Below are positions 33,671 through 42,490 of a stretch of 64,000 nt of DNA, piece after piece (the stretch's first letter is position 1; each line of letters begins with the position of its first letter). The notes beneath the pieces were generated by a model, which saw only the letters and a list, made by a program, of their open reading frames with translations, was not told the DNA's origin and ran no database searches. The translations under genes and the position numbers were made by a program. Source of the stretch: SABI01 sp963677695 (GTDB taxonomy: Bacteria > Spirochaetota > Spirochaetia > Sphaerochaetales > Sphaerochaetaceae); the NCBI GenBank assembly GCA_963677695.2, contig CAXXUJ010000001.1, positions 1,674,001 to 1,738,000 on the forward strand. The letters run 5' to 3'.

Positions 33671-33697
33671 GGAGAAAGTTTCTCCCACAGGAGAAAG
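33671..33697 (+). promoter_or_regulatory. possible ribosome-site-sequestering hairpin before the hydantoinase gene
   Basis: TTTCTCC (33679-33685) can pair with an upstream GGAGAAA (33671-33677) or with the identical GGAGAAA (33690-33696) that forms the ribosome binding site, 8 bases before the ATG at 33705. Two exclusive pairings with the same strand suggest a translational switch. Confidence 0.4.
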
Positions 33698-33704
33698 AAG
33701 GGAT

Positions 33705-35087
33705 ATGAATATGAAAACATTACTTATAAAAGGAGCGGTTCTCTTTGAAGCTGACCGCTCAGTCAAGGCTGACATGGTTGTAGAGGGGGACAAGGTTGCC
33801 CGCATCGATCGCGATATCGATATAAAGACACTCCCCAAGGGGACGGAACTGATCGAGGCGGAGGGACTCTGTCTTCTCCCCGGTATCATCGATGCCCACA
33901 CCCACTATCATCTCGAAGCACGCGGGACCGTGACAGCTGATTCCTTCGCCGAAGGCTCTCGACTTGCCGCCTACGGCGGAGTGACCACGGTGATCGATTT
34001 CAGTGATCACGAAAAGGGAAAGAGCCTTTCTGAGAGCGTGGAAGAGAGAAAAGAGGCGTACCTGAAAGGCGCCCATGTCGACTTCTCCCTCCACCAGGGA
34101 ATCTACCGCCTTCCTTCCGATATAGACAGCGAGATCGGCGAGCTCAAGGCACAGGGAATCACAGCAGTCAAGATCTTCACCACCTACCGCAGCGCGGGGT
34201 ATCTGATGGAGCGCGATGCCCTCTCTACCGTGTTCGAAGCATGTGCCCGTCACGGGATGCTCGTGACCGTTCACTGTGAAGATGAGACCTACCTCAACGA
34301 AGTCGCCTACTCCTACAAGGGAGACTACTCAGTTGCCGACCATCCTGTTCTCCGCCCGGCCGAAGCCGAGAGGCGTGCCATAGAGATGGTGGGAGACCTT
34401 GCCGCCCAGTACGGTATGAGCATCTATGTCGTTCACCTCTCCAGTGAAGCGGGACTCGAGGAAGCACGAAAACAGAGAGCGAACGGAGTGAAGATGATCC
34501 TTGAAACGACTCCCCATTACCTTTTCCTTGACAAATCCCGTCTCGAAGGAGAAGAGGGGGCGAAATATGTGATGACTCCCCCCTTGCGAGAAAGGAGTGA
34601 CAACTATGCGCTTCAGGATGCGCTGGTAGCCGGAGAGATAGATGTGGTAGCAACTGACCACTGCGCTTTCACGAAGGAGCAGAAGCTTGAATCAAAGGAT
34701 GTGAGGACCGTCTATCCGGGAATTCCGGGGACAGAGGAAATGGTCTCCCTCGTCCATAATTTCGCTGTCGCTTCAAGCAGAATGAGCCTGTCGGAGATGG
34801 TGAAGGTACTGTCTACCAATCCTGCGAAGTATTTCGGTCTCTACCCCCGTAAGGGGACGCTGGAAGTTGGTTCTGATGCCGACTTCGTCCTCTTCGATCC
34901 CTCTGCCGAATGGGACATCGATGACGAGAGTGTCCACAGTGCGAGCAAGTACAGTGCCTACAGCGGCATGACTGCCACGGGACGTGTGGTTATGACCTAC
35001 CTGAGGGGACAGCTGCTGATGGGAGACGATGTCTATATCGGGGATCAGATAGCTCCCCGGTTCATTCCTTCTGTTCAGGAAAGATAG
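33705..35087 (+). CDS. dihydropyrimidinase / hydantoinase-family cyclic amidohydrolase
   Basis: A 460-residue amidohydrolase that opens cyclic ureides such as dihydrouracil or hydantoins. Metal-centre residues are in order: DAHTHYHLE, the carbamylated lysine in AVKIFTTY, HCED, VVHLSS and the catalytic Asp of ATDHCAF. Length and motifs fit hydantoinase/dihydropyrimidinase rather than dihydroorotase (no HLR motif). The start at 33705 (or ATG 33711) follows the AGGAGAAAG site; upstream in-frame sequence to 33336 is antisense to the GNAT gene. Its 3' end overlaps the convergent SDR gene by 13 bases. Confidence 0.87.
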   Translation: MNMKTLLIKGAVLFEADRSVKADMVVEGDKVARIDRDIDIKTLPKGTELIEAEGLCLLPGIIDAHTHYHLEARGTVTADSFAEGSRLAAYGGVTTVIDFSDHEKGKSLSESVEERKEAYLKGAHVDFSLHQGIYRLPSDIDSEIGELKAQGITAVKIFTTYRSAGYLMERDALSTVFEACARHGMLVTVHCEDETYLNEVAYSYKGDYSVADHPVLRPAEAERRAIEMVGDLAAQYGMSIYVVHLSSEAGLEEARKQRANGVKMILETTPHYLFLDKSRLEGEEGAKYVMTPPLRERSDNYALQDALVAGEIDVVATDHCAFTKEQKLESKDVRTVYPGIPGTEEMVSLVHNFAVASSRMSLSEMVKVLSTNPAKYFGLYPRKGTLEVGSDADFVLFDPSAEWDIDDESVHSASKYSAYSGMTATGRVVMTYLRGQLLMGDDVYIGDQIAPRFIPSVQER

Positions 35088-35896
35088 AGAAGACGGACAA
35101 TCAACTCCGCCATTGCATCGGGCAGAAGCCGTTTGAGTATCATGAGGGCTGAATAGGAAGCCCCGACGACCATTCTCACCGGCATTCTGCGTTTTCTCAG
35201 TGCCCGATAGACTGTTTTTGCCACCACCGAGGGGTGGTGGCCGTTCTGTTCATCCTTTTCCATCTTCGCCACAGCCTTCTTTCCCTTTTCCCTAAAGGGG
35301 GAGACTTCCGGTGCATGATAGCTCCTGTTTGCAGTGAAATGAGTTTTTGTATCACCCGCCTCAATGATGGTGGCGGTGATGCCTGTGTGATGCGTTTCAA
35401 GCCTGAGTGCTTCTACGTAGGCTTCGAGAGCGAACTTGGAGGAACTGTAGTGGCTCTGGAAGGGAATGCTTATCCGCCCGGCCACCGAGCCGAGGACGAT
35501 GATCCTGCTGCCTGTCAGCATGCCCTGTGCAAAGAGAAGTTCATTTACTCTCAAAACCCCGAAGTAGTTGGTTTCGAACTGATCCTTCACCGCTGCAAGC
35601 GGTGTGTCCAGGGCGCTCCCGGCAATACCGTAGCCTGCGCAGTGAATGACGGCAGAGAAGGATTTCTCCCCTTCCATGTTCAGTGCGATCCTGGTCAGTG
35701 CCTTCTCAACTGAATCGGTCTCCGTGACATTCATAGGATAGAAGGTCACCGAAGGGTGGGAAAAGGTCTCGCAGGAACCTGAACGGGAGACTCCGTGGAT
35801 GATGAATCCCTTTTCAGCGAGTAACTTGGTGACTTCCAGGCCGATCCCGCTGGTTGCTCCGGTGATGAGAATATGGTGTGATGCATCCCTTTTCAT
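35075..35896 (-). CDS. short-chain dehydrogenase/reductase
   Basis: A 273-residue classical SDR: dinucleotide motif TGATSGIG at the N terminus, NAG-like segment HCAGYG, and the YSSSK active-site motif with the preceding serine in VLGSVAGR. The C-terminal RMVVGASYSALMILKRLLPDAM is hydrophobic, as in DltE/acyl-oxidoreductase-type SDRs. Substrate unknown. It is divergent from trpS with 81 bases between. Confidence 0.88.
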   Translation of the reverse strand: MKRDASHHILITGATSGIGLEVTKLLAEKGFIIHGVSRSGSCETFSHPSVTFYPMNVTETDSVEKALTRIALNMEGEKSFSAVIHCAGYGIAGSALDTPLAAVKDQFETNYFGVLRVNELLFAQGMLTGSRIIVLGSVAGRISIPFQSHYSSSKFALEAYVEALRLETHHTGITATIIEAGDTKTHFTANRSYHAPEVSPFREKGKKAVAKMEKDEQNGHHPSVVAKTVYRALRKRRMPVRMVVGASYSALMILKRLLPDAMAELIVRLLYLS

Positions 35897-35977
35897 TGCT
35901 GCTGTCCCTTTTCCTCTTTTTCAATCTCTTTCTTTTGTGTATACTCGACAAACATCGATAGTGCAAGGAGAGATGGT

Positions 35978-36970
35978 ATGGAAAAGCGCAAACAGAGAAT
36001 ATTGACAGGTGACCGGACAACGGGAAAACTTCACCTCGGCCATTTCGTCGGATCTCTGCAGAGCAGAGTGGCGATGCAGCATGAGTATGAGACCTTCATT
36101 CTTCTTGCCGATATCCAGGCTCTCACGACCCACTTCGAACAGAAGGAACTGCTCCACCAGAGTATCAGGGACGTCACCATCGATAACCTCTCAGTCGGTC
36201 TCGATCCCGAGATTGCAACCATCGTCCAGCAGAGCGGTGTTCCCTCTATTGCCGAGATGACGGTCTTCTACTCGATGATCACCAGCGTCAATGTCCTTCG
36301 CCATAATCCGACGATCAAGACCGAAGCAAAACAGTACGGGTACAAGGATCTCAGCTACGGGTTCCTCGGCTATCCTGTCTCTCAGGCTGCCGACATCACC
36401 TTCTGTAACGCCGATGTCGTACCGGTAGGTGAGGACCAGATTCCCCATATCGAACTGACAAGAAGAATTGTCAGGAAGTTCAACGGCATGTACGGAACCA
36501 GCATCACTGAACCGCAGGCGAAACTCTCTGTCGTGAGTCGCCTTGCAGGCCTTGACGGAAATGCGAAGATGGGAAAATCACTGGGAAATGCGATCTATCT
36601 TTCCGACACTTCCAAGGAAGTGGCCGACAAGGTGCGTCGCGCCGTGACAGACCCTGCCAGAGTGACCAAGGATATCCCGGGAGACCCGAACATCTGTAAC
36701 GTTGCGAAGTACCATAAGATCTTCACTCCCGGTGAATATGATAATATCTGTTCCATGTGCCGCACTGCAGCCATCGGCTGTGTTGCATGCAAGAAGAAGC
36801 TCACCGAATCACTGAACACCCTTCTTGATCCGTTCAGGGAAAAGAGAGCGTTCTACGAGGAAAGACCCGATCTCGTTCTCGATATCATCAAGACGGGAAC
36901 AGCAAAAGCAAATGCAGTTGGAAACGAGACTGTCAGAATGATGAAGGAAGCGATGCATCTCACTGTCTGA
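35978..36970 (+). CDS. trpS: tryptophan-tRNA ligase
   Basis: A 330-residue class-I aminoacyl-tRNA synthetase charging tRNA-Trp. The HIGH-type motif is GKLHLGH near the N terminus and the KMSKS loop appears as AKMGKSLGN. The SYGFLGYPVSQAADI and VGEDQIPHIELTR regions are specific to TrpRS. Two CXXC-like groups (ICSMC, GCVACKK) near residue 255 suggest a metal site found in some TrpRS. AAGGAG ribosome site. Confidence 0.96.
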   Translation: MEKRKQRILTGDRTTGKLHLGHFVGSLQSRVAMQHEYETFILLADIQALTTHFEQKELLHQSIRDVTIDNLSVGLDPEIATIVQQSGVPSIAEMTVFYSMITSVNVLRHNPTIKTEAKQYGYKDLSYGFLGYPVSQAADITFCNADVVPVGEDQIPHIELTRRIVRKFNGMYGTSITEPQAKLSVVSRLAGLDGNAKMGKSLGNAIYLSDTSKEVADKVRRAVTDPARVTKDIPGDPNICNVAKYHKIFTPGEYDNICSMCRTAAIGCVACKKKLTESLNTLLDPFREKRAFYEERPDLVLDIIKTGTAKANAVGNETVRMMKEAMHLTV

Positions 36971-36987
36971 TGCACACCTGATACAAC

Positions 36988-37683
36988 ATGAGTAAGGGCA
37001 ATTTCAAGGAAGCTGTCTACACATCCCTCCCGGTCCTGGGAGGGTATACTGTCCTCGGATTCGCTTTCGGCCTCCTCTTAAGTGAGGCCGGCATTCCCTG
37101 GTTCTTTGTGACGATCATGTCAGTGTTCGTCTTTGCAGGCTCCGCACAGTTTGTCCTGGTCGGCCTTCTAGCCGCAACGGCCCCCCTTTCCTCCATAGCT
37201 CTCACAATGCTGCTGGTAAACTCCCGCCACATGTTCTACGGAATCAGCTTTGTTGATTTCTTCTCTACCATGGGACTGAAAAGATTCTATATGATCTTCG
37301 CCCTCACTGATGAGACCTATGCCCTTCTCTCCCTGATACGGGGAGAGGAAAAGAGCAGGGAAGAGAAACAGTCCATTGCATGGATGATCGCAGCCCTGAA
37401 CCAGTGCTACTGGATCAGCGGTGCAACGGCAGGCGCACTTGTGGGTACTTACCTTCCCGTCGTCACCGACGGAGTGGAATTCTCCATGACAGCACTGTTC
37501 GCTGTCATCCTGATAGAACAGCTGATACAGCAGAAGACCTACGCACTTGCAGCCATCTCCTTTGCCATAGCACTGGTGATCCATCTTTACCTGCCCGGCT
37601 CCGCCTTCCTTTTTCCCTCCATGATCCTTGTACTGATCATGCTGCTGGCACAGTTTCAAATCAGCGGAGGTGATGCATCATGA
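36988..37683 (+). CDS. azlC: AzlC-family branched-chain amino-acid permease
   Basis: A 231-residue inner-membrane protein with about six segments. The family region from LPVLGGYTVLGFAFGLLLSEAG and VFAGSAQFVLVGLLA, and the NSRHMFYGISF motif, are diagnostic of AzlC/YgaZ, the large subunit of branched-chain amino-acid exporters. It is coupled to azlD by an ATGA overlap and lies 17 bases after trpS. Confidence 0.92.
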   Translation: MSKGNFKEAVYTSLPVLGGYTVLGFAFGLLLSEAGIPWFFVTIMSVFVFAGSAQFVLVGLLAATAPLSSIALTMLLVNSRHMFYGISFVDFFSTMGLKRFYMIFALTDETYALLSLIRGEEKSREEKQSIAWMIAALNQCYWISGATAGALVGTYLPVVTDGVEFSMTALFAVILIEQLIQQKTYALAAISFAIALVIHLYLPGSAFLFPSMILVLIMLLAQFQISGGDAS

Positions 37684-38006
37684 GCATGACCTACATCGCA
37701 CTCGCCATCATCTTTTCCGCTCTTGTAACGATCTTCACACGAGCCTTCCCCTTCATCCTGCTCTCCCGCCATGAAAAGATTCCCGCCTGGCTTCTCTTTA
37801 TAGCGAAACGCCTCCCTGTTGCTGTGATAGCGATCCTTCTCTTCTATTCACTGAAGGATATATCGTTTGCAGAATTCAGCGGATGGTCAGGGGAGATCAT
37901 AGCGGTGATCTTTGTCGCGCTCCTTCATCTGTGGAAACGCAATACGCTCCTCAGTGTCCTCCTCGGCACCCTTGCCTACATGACGATGAACGCAATCATC
38001 GGTTGA
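37680..38006 (+). CDS. azlD: AzlD-family branched-chain amino-acid transport protein
   Basis: A 108-residue membrane protein with four hydrophobic segments and the family pattern TRAFPFILLSRHEKIPAWLLFIAKRLPVAV. AzlD/YgaH is the small subunit that works with AzlC in exporting valine and related amino acids. Start codon overlaps the azlC stop. Confidence 0.9.
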   Translation: MSMTYIALAIIFSALVTIFTRAFPFILLSRHEKIPAWLLFIAKRLPVAVIAILLFYSLKDISFAEFSGWSGEIIAVIFVALLHLWKRNTLLSVLLGTLAYMTMNAIIG

Positions 38007-38134
38007 AAGTCATAATTCCTTTCTGTGGGATAGTATGAACAAGATTTAAAAGGATGGCGCATATATTCGGATACGGAATGACTCTTCAGCTTTTTCACAG
38101 CTACATTTCCGTATACTAGAAGCTTTGATTGCTT

Positions 38135-38140
38135 TATAAT
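38135..38140 (+). promoter_or_regulatory. -10 box placed for a leaderless DUF4954 transcript
   Basis: TATAAT at 38135-38140 lies only 7 bases before the ATG at 38148, and no Shine-Dalgarno precedes that ATG. Upstream, arms ATACGGAA (38071-38078) and TTCCGTAT (38107-38114) form an inverted repeat where the -35 region would be. The -35 hexamer itself is poor. Confidence 0.45.
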
Positions 38141-38147
38141 ACAACCC

Positions 38148-40337
38148 ATGATTAGAATACCGATCGAGGCATATGGCCATCAGTTCACAGGAAAGGGAGA
38201 GGTGGAAGATCTTTTCCTGCGAGACCAGGGTATAGAGCACTGGAATATCACCTTCAGGCCGCTGAAGGAAGAAGAGATAGATCAGCTCAAAGAGCAGGGG
38301 AATTCCTCAAATGACTGGTCTCAGATATACGTTGAAGACCCGTTCGACTTCTCACTCATCCGTAACAGTTCGTTCTATGGTGCGGTGAGAATAGGATCAA
38401 TGCAGAGTTCCCTGATCTCCTACCATGATTTCATCCTTCCCGAGGGAATCAGTGATTCCCATATCGTTTCCTGTGATATAAACAGGCACTGTGCTCTCAA
38501 CCATGTCGCCTATATCTCCCACTACCAGATCGATACGATGTGTATTCTTCACCGTATTGATGAGATGGCGACCAGCAACCACTCAAAGTTCGGTGTAGGA
38601 GTCCTCAAGGAAGGGGAAGATGAGAGCGTACGCATAAGAATCTCGATCATGAACGAGAATGAAGAACGTGCTGTCTATCCCTTTGTCGGTATGAATACAG
38701 GTGATGCCTATCTATGGGGCACCTACCGTGACCGTCCTGTGCTGATGGAGCGCTTGAAAGAGTTCACCGACGCGACTGTAGATCCCAGAAGAGGGTTCTA
38801 CGGCTACGTAGGGGAGCATACGGTCATCAAATCGACCCGTATCATCAAGGATGTACAGGTCGGTTCCTATGCCTACATCAAGGGTGCGAACAAACTGAAG
38901 AACCTGACGATACGTTCTGATGAGAATGCTCCTTCTCAGATTGGAGAGGGGGTCGAACTGGTAAACGGTATCATCGGGTACCAGTCGAGAATATTCTACG
39001 GTGTGAAGGCTGTCAGGTTTATTACAGGGAACAACAGTTCCCTGAAGTATGGAGCGCGACTGATCAACTCCTATATGGGGGACAACTCCACCATCAGCTG
39101 CTGTGAGGTTCTCAACTCCCTTGTGTACCCGTTCCATGAACAGCACCACAACAATTCCTTCCTCATCGCCTCCCTCATTCAGGGGGAATCGAATATGGCC
39201 GCAGGTGCGAACATCGGAAGCAACCACAACACCCGCGGTGCCGACGGAGAACTCAAGGCGAAACGGGGTTTCTGGCCCGCTCTTTCCAGTTCCCTCAAGT
39301 TCAACTGCTCCTTCGCCTCCTTCACCTTGATAGCGAAGGGCTCCTACCCGAACGAACTCAATGTCCGCATTCCTTTTTCCATGATCAGCTACAATGAATC
39401 GAAGAGAGTGCTGAATATCATGCCGGCATACTGGTGGATGTACAACCGCTACGCACTGGCACGCAACGCATGGAAATTCAAGAGCAGGGATAACCGCTAT
39501 CACGTGGGTCAGCATATCGAAAGTGATTTCTTCAGTATCGATACGATGGATGAGCTCCTTGAAGGTCTCAATTACCTTGCCTTCCATACCGGTCGTGCCG
39601 TACTAGAGGAAGAAAAACCCTCCCGCAGGGCATGCCTCGCTGCGGGGCGTGAGCTGCTCGACAACCACTCACCTGAAGTTGAAACCCTCCCTGTCAGTAC
39701 TCGCGATATAGAGCGGTCAAAGAAACCGACAAGAATTCTCAAGGTGCAGCAGGGGTATGATGCGTATAAGGAGATCATTATCTTCTCCTCTGTGCGGGTC
39801 ATTCTCGATTATGCTGAGCAGCATGACCTCTCGCTCAGCGCATTTGAGAAAGAGAGTCTTGCCTGGCTTGCAGGAGACGGGTATGCCCGTCAGTCAGTCG
39901 CTTCGCCTGTGGCGAACCTCGGAGGTCTACTGGTGAGCGAGGCTCTGGTCGATGATATGATCAGGGAGATAGAAGACGGGGAGGTCAACAGCTGGGATGA
40001 GGTTCATACTCTTTATGATTCGTGGTGGAAGGACTTTCCCAGGGTGAAGGCGGTCAAATCTATTCTCACCCTGCGCCGTCTGTATCGCCTTGAAGGTGAT
40101 GAGATGCTGCCGTGGAAGTCTCTTGTTCCTCAGTTCATCCACCTGTGTGATCAACACAGAAAACAGATCCGCCTCACACGGGAGAAGGATCTGGCGGAGC
40201 CGTTCAGACGCAACACCTACCGCAATGAAGAGGAGATGATTGAGGTATTGGGAACCATTGATGATAATTCGTTCGTAAAAGAGAGCGATGAGCTGATGGA
40301 ACTCTACATTACGAAGGCCGAGAGCTTTCCTCAGTGA
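38148..40337 (+). CDS. DUF4954-family protein (left-handed beta-helix-like)
   Basis: A 729-residue cytoplasmic protein. Residues about 60-420 contain irregular hexapeptide-like turns (SSFYGAVRIGSMQSSLISYHDFILPEGISDSHIV, RIFYGVKAVRFITGNNSSLKYGARLINSYMG), suggesting a left-handed parallel beta-helix as in acyl- and sugar-nucleotide transferases. The NMAAGANIGSNHNTRGADGE segment is highly family-specific. DUF4954 proteins occur in Bacteroidetes and spirochaetes with no proven function. Followed 23 bases later by another uncharacterised gene, probably co-transcribed. Confidence 0.8.
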   Translation: MIRIPIEAYGHQFTGKGEVEDLFLRDQGIEHWNITFRPLKEEEIDQLKEQGNSSNDWSQIYVEDPFDFSLIRNSSFYGAVRIGSMQSSLISYHDFILPEGISDSHIVSCDINRHCALNHVAYISHYQIDTMCILHRIDEMATSNHSKFGVGVLKEGEDESVRIRISIMNENEERAVYPFVGMNTGDAYLWGTYRDRPVLMERLKEFTDATVDPRRGFYGYVGEHTVIKSTRIIKDVQVGSYAYIKGANKLKNLTIRSDENAPSQIGEGVELVNGIIGYQSRIFYGVKAVRFITGNNSSLKYGARLINSYMGDNSTISCCEVLNSLVYPFHEQHHNNSFLIASLIQGESNMAAGANIGSNHNTRGADGELKAKRGFWPALSSSLKFNCSFASFTLIAKGSYPNELNVRIPFSMISYNESKRVLNIMPAYWWMYNRYALARNAWKFKSRDNRYHVGQHIESDFFSIDTMDELLEGLNYLAFHTGRAVLEEEKPSRRACLAAGRELLDNHSPEVETLPVSTRDIERSKKPTRILKVQQGYDAYKEIIIFSSVRVILDYAEQHDLSLSAFEKESLAWLAGDGYARQSVASPVANLGGLLVSEALVDDMIREIEDGEVNSWDEVHTLYDSWWKDFPRVKAVKSILTLRRLYRLEGDEMLPWKSLVPQFIHLCDQHRKQIRLTREKDLAEPFRRNTYRNEEEMIEVLGTIDDNSFVKESDELMELYITKAESFPQ

Positions 40338-40360
40338 TGTGATTGTGTTACATTGAGGAC

Positions 40361-41473
40361 ATGGATGATACAGTGGTGAACAGAGAACAGAACGGTACTC
40401 TCTCAGAGTCGGTTTTCCCCAGGGACGTGCTTGATTCGGCTTTCCAGATGGAACCTGAATTCAATGCGGGGTTTCTTGATGAGTTCACACTCACGTCCGC
40501 TCCCCGCCATCATCTTGATGAGTGCCTGAGCCTCCTGACGAAGGATATGCTCCTTCAGATGGGGATGGACCACTCTCTTGACCTGAAGCTTTCCATGAAG
40601 AAAGCGGAGATGGTAGAGCTTCTCAGACAGAAGATCATACAGAACTTCCATGCCTTCCTTCCCTATGTGCCTGCACGGAACCTCGAGTTCCTGAAGGAAT
40701 TCAGTTACGAAAACGACTATACGCTTACGCGTGATGTCTTCCTCTTCCCCGATTTCGCCCACCTTCACCACTTCGGGTTCATTTTCCTGTTCAGAACGGG
40801 CGATGAGTACCATGCGGTGCTTCCAAGGGAACTGGGCTCCTTCCTCGGACTTCTGAAAAATCATGATCTGTTCGTCAAAGCCGATCTCCACCAGAGACTC
40901 GATGCCTATGCCACCGCCCTTGTCAATCTCTACGGGATACTCGATATCGACCAGTTCGCAGTGATGTGGAACAAGTACGAGAGCGAGACCTACACTCCCG
41001 CCATGATCGAGGACGAACTGAAAGAGCTCGACAGAGCCCATATCTTCTGGTGGTACCTTGATGAATTTGTGATCAGCACCTACTTCTCCTCTCCCGACGA
41101 GGTTGAAGAGTACCAGAAGGAAGTGAAGGATATCTCATACTACATTCCTTCCAGAGAAGATCTGAGAAACTACTATATCACTCCGTATGACAAGTCGACA
41201 CCTGCGGCACACGCCATGTCTGATTTCCTCTCCACCGTCTGCCAGGAAGGACGCGATACTGTCTCCATTCTGATGCAGGATCTCAATGACGCGATCACAG
41301 TCGGGGAGAAGATGGACGGTGTGTTTGAACTGCTCGGTGAGTACGGAGTCTTCTTCCACGGTATCGATGAACTCAATACGTTCAATGAACTCTACGGGGA
41401 TCTTGATGAGACAATCAGAAAGTGGCAGCTGAAGGGTCATAAACCGAGATTCATGAAAAACCACACAACGTAG
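40361..41473 (+). CDS. conserved hypothetical protein, helical
   Basis: Not recognised. About 370 residues, soluble, acidic and rich in helix-forming and aromatic residues (DFAHLHHFGFIFLFRTGDEYHAVLPRELGSF; RAHIFWWYLDEFVISTYF). Residues about 55-85 (LSMKKAEMVELLRQKI) resemble a Rho-N/SAP-like helix pair. No signal peptide or transmembrane segment. The ATG at 40361 is chosen; a TTG at 40343 in frame is also possible. It follows the DUF4954 gene closely and ends at a strong terminator, so a shared process is likely. Confidence 0.65.
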   Translation: MDDTVVNREQNGTLSESVFPRDVLDSAFQMEPEFNAGFLDEFTLTSAPRHHLDECLSLLTKDMLLQMGMDHSLDLKLSMKKAEMVELLRQKIIQNFHAFLPYVPARNLEFLKEFSYENDYTLTRDVFLFPDFAHLHHFGFIFLFRTGDEYHAVLPRELGSFLGLLKNHDLFVKADLHQRLDAYATALVNLYGILDIDQFAVMWNKYESETYTPAMIEDELKELDRAHIFWWYLDEFVISTYFSSPDEVEEYQKEVKDISYYIPSREDLRNYYITPYDKSTPAAHAMSDFLSTVCQEGRDTVSILMQDLNDAITVGEKMDGVFELLGEYGVFFHGIDELNTFNELYGDLDETIRKWQLKGHKPRFMKNHTT

Positions 41474-41498
41474 CAGACACACGATGCTCCGATAACAG

Positions 41499-41524
41499 AA
41501 AAACCATCCGCGAGGATGGTTTTT
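41499..41524. terminator. bidirectional terminator
   Basis: AAAAACCATCC and GGATGGTTTTT pair perfectly over a GCGA tetraloop, between the convergent hypothetical gene and accA. Confidence 0.92.
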
Positions 41525-41557
41525 CTTGTAGGTGTTCTTTCGAAACTATTTTTTACT

Positions 41558-42490
41558 CTACAGTTTGCACTTTGTGAATACTTCAAGCAGTTTTGTTGAG
41601 GTTTCAGGATTGTCGTTATGCAGCTGTGCATCGATGTTCCTGATCTTTCTCAGTCTGTACCTGACAAGGTTCTCGAAGGGTTTCGAGCAGAGGGTATCGA
41701 GATCGCGGATAATCGTCTCCTTGATCGCATTCGCAGTGAGCTCCGGATCGGTGTGTGCACCGCCGGGAGCTTCGGGGATGATATCATGGATGATCTGGAA
41801 TTCCTTCAGGTCACGGCTGGTCATCTTCATCGCCTCTGCGGCACTCTGTGCCTGGGAGGGGTCTCTGAGGAGGATCGAAGCGAATCCTTCAGGGGTGATC
41901 ACCGAGTAGACAGCGTTCTCGAGCATGTAGAGCTTGTCTCCGATACCGATACCGAGTGCTCCGCCGCTTCCCCCTTCACCGATGATGAAGCTGAGAACGG
42001 GGACCTTCAGGGTCGCGAACTCCTTGAGGTTGCGTGCAATTGCTTCCCCGATTCCTCTCTGCTCTGCACCGAGACCGGGGTAGGCACCCGGGGTGTCAAT
42101 GAAACAGACGACGGGTCGGTGGAACTTCTCAGCCTGCTTTGCAGCCCTGAGAGCCTTTCTATACCCTTCGGGATTGCTCATTCCGTAGTTGCAGGCGATA
42201 TTCTCCTTCATGTTCGCACCCTTGCGGTTTGCGATGAAGGTAACGGCTCTGCCTCCGACTGTACCGATACCTGTGATCATGGCACTGTCGTCACCGTAGT
42301 AGCGGTCTCCATGGAGTTCCATGAATTCGTCACAGATGGAGTTGATGTAATAGGAAGCGCCCGGCCTGTTCTGCCTTCTGCTTAAGAGGACGCATTCCCA
42401 GGAAGAACGTCCCTCCTGTGAACTCTTTGAAGAGGCGAGCTCTTCCATCGTATCAACGGTATTATATAATTTTGCACTTTCCTTATTCAT
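41558..42490 (-). CDS. accA: acetyl-CoA carboxylase carboxyltransferase alpha subunit
   Basis: A 310-residue subunit that with AccD transfers CO2 from carboxybiotin to acetyl-CoA. Crotonase-fold motifs VCFIDTPGAYPGLGAEQRGI and FIIGEGGSGGALGIG are typical. It is last in accB-accC-accD-accA; its ATG overlaps the accD stop by 8 bases. The N-terminal 40 residues are shorter and more variable than in E. coli. Confidence 0.96.
   Translation of the reverse strand: MNKESAKLYNTVDTMEELASSKSSQEGRSSWECVLLSRRQNRPGASYYINSICDEFMELHGDRYYGDDSAMITGIGTVGGRAVTFIANRKGANMKENIACNYGMSNPEGYRKALRAAKQAEKFHRPVVCFIDTPGAYPGLGAEQRGIGEAIARNLKEFATLKVPVLSFIIGEGGSGGALGIGIGDKLYMLENAVYSVITPEGFASILLRDPSQAQSAAEAMKMTSRDLKEFQIIHDIIPEAPGGAHTDPELTANAIKETIIRDLDTLCSKPFENLVRYRLRKIRNIDAQLHNDNPETSTKLLEVFTKCKL

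Noticed and set aside
38712..39587. Long open frame (291 codons) antisense to the DUF4954 gene
   Set aside because: It mirrors the opposite strand of a gene with clear family motifs, has no ribosome site and no recognisable domain.
40343..40360. TTG start for the hypothetical gene after DUF4954
   Set aside because: The ATG at 40361 is equally placed after GAGG; the upstream six codons add no support, though they cannot be excluded.
41618..42385. Open frame of 255 codons antisense to accA
   Set aside because: It is a shadow of accA codon usage; low-complexity, no known motif.
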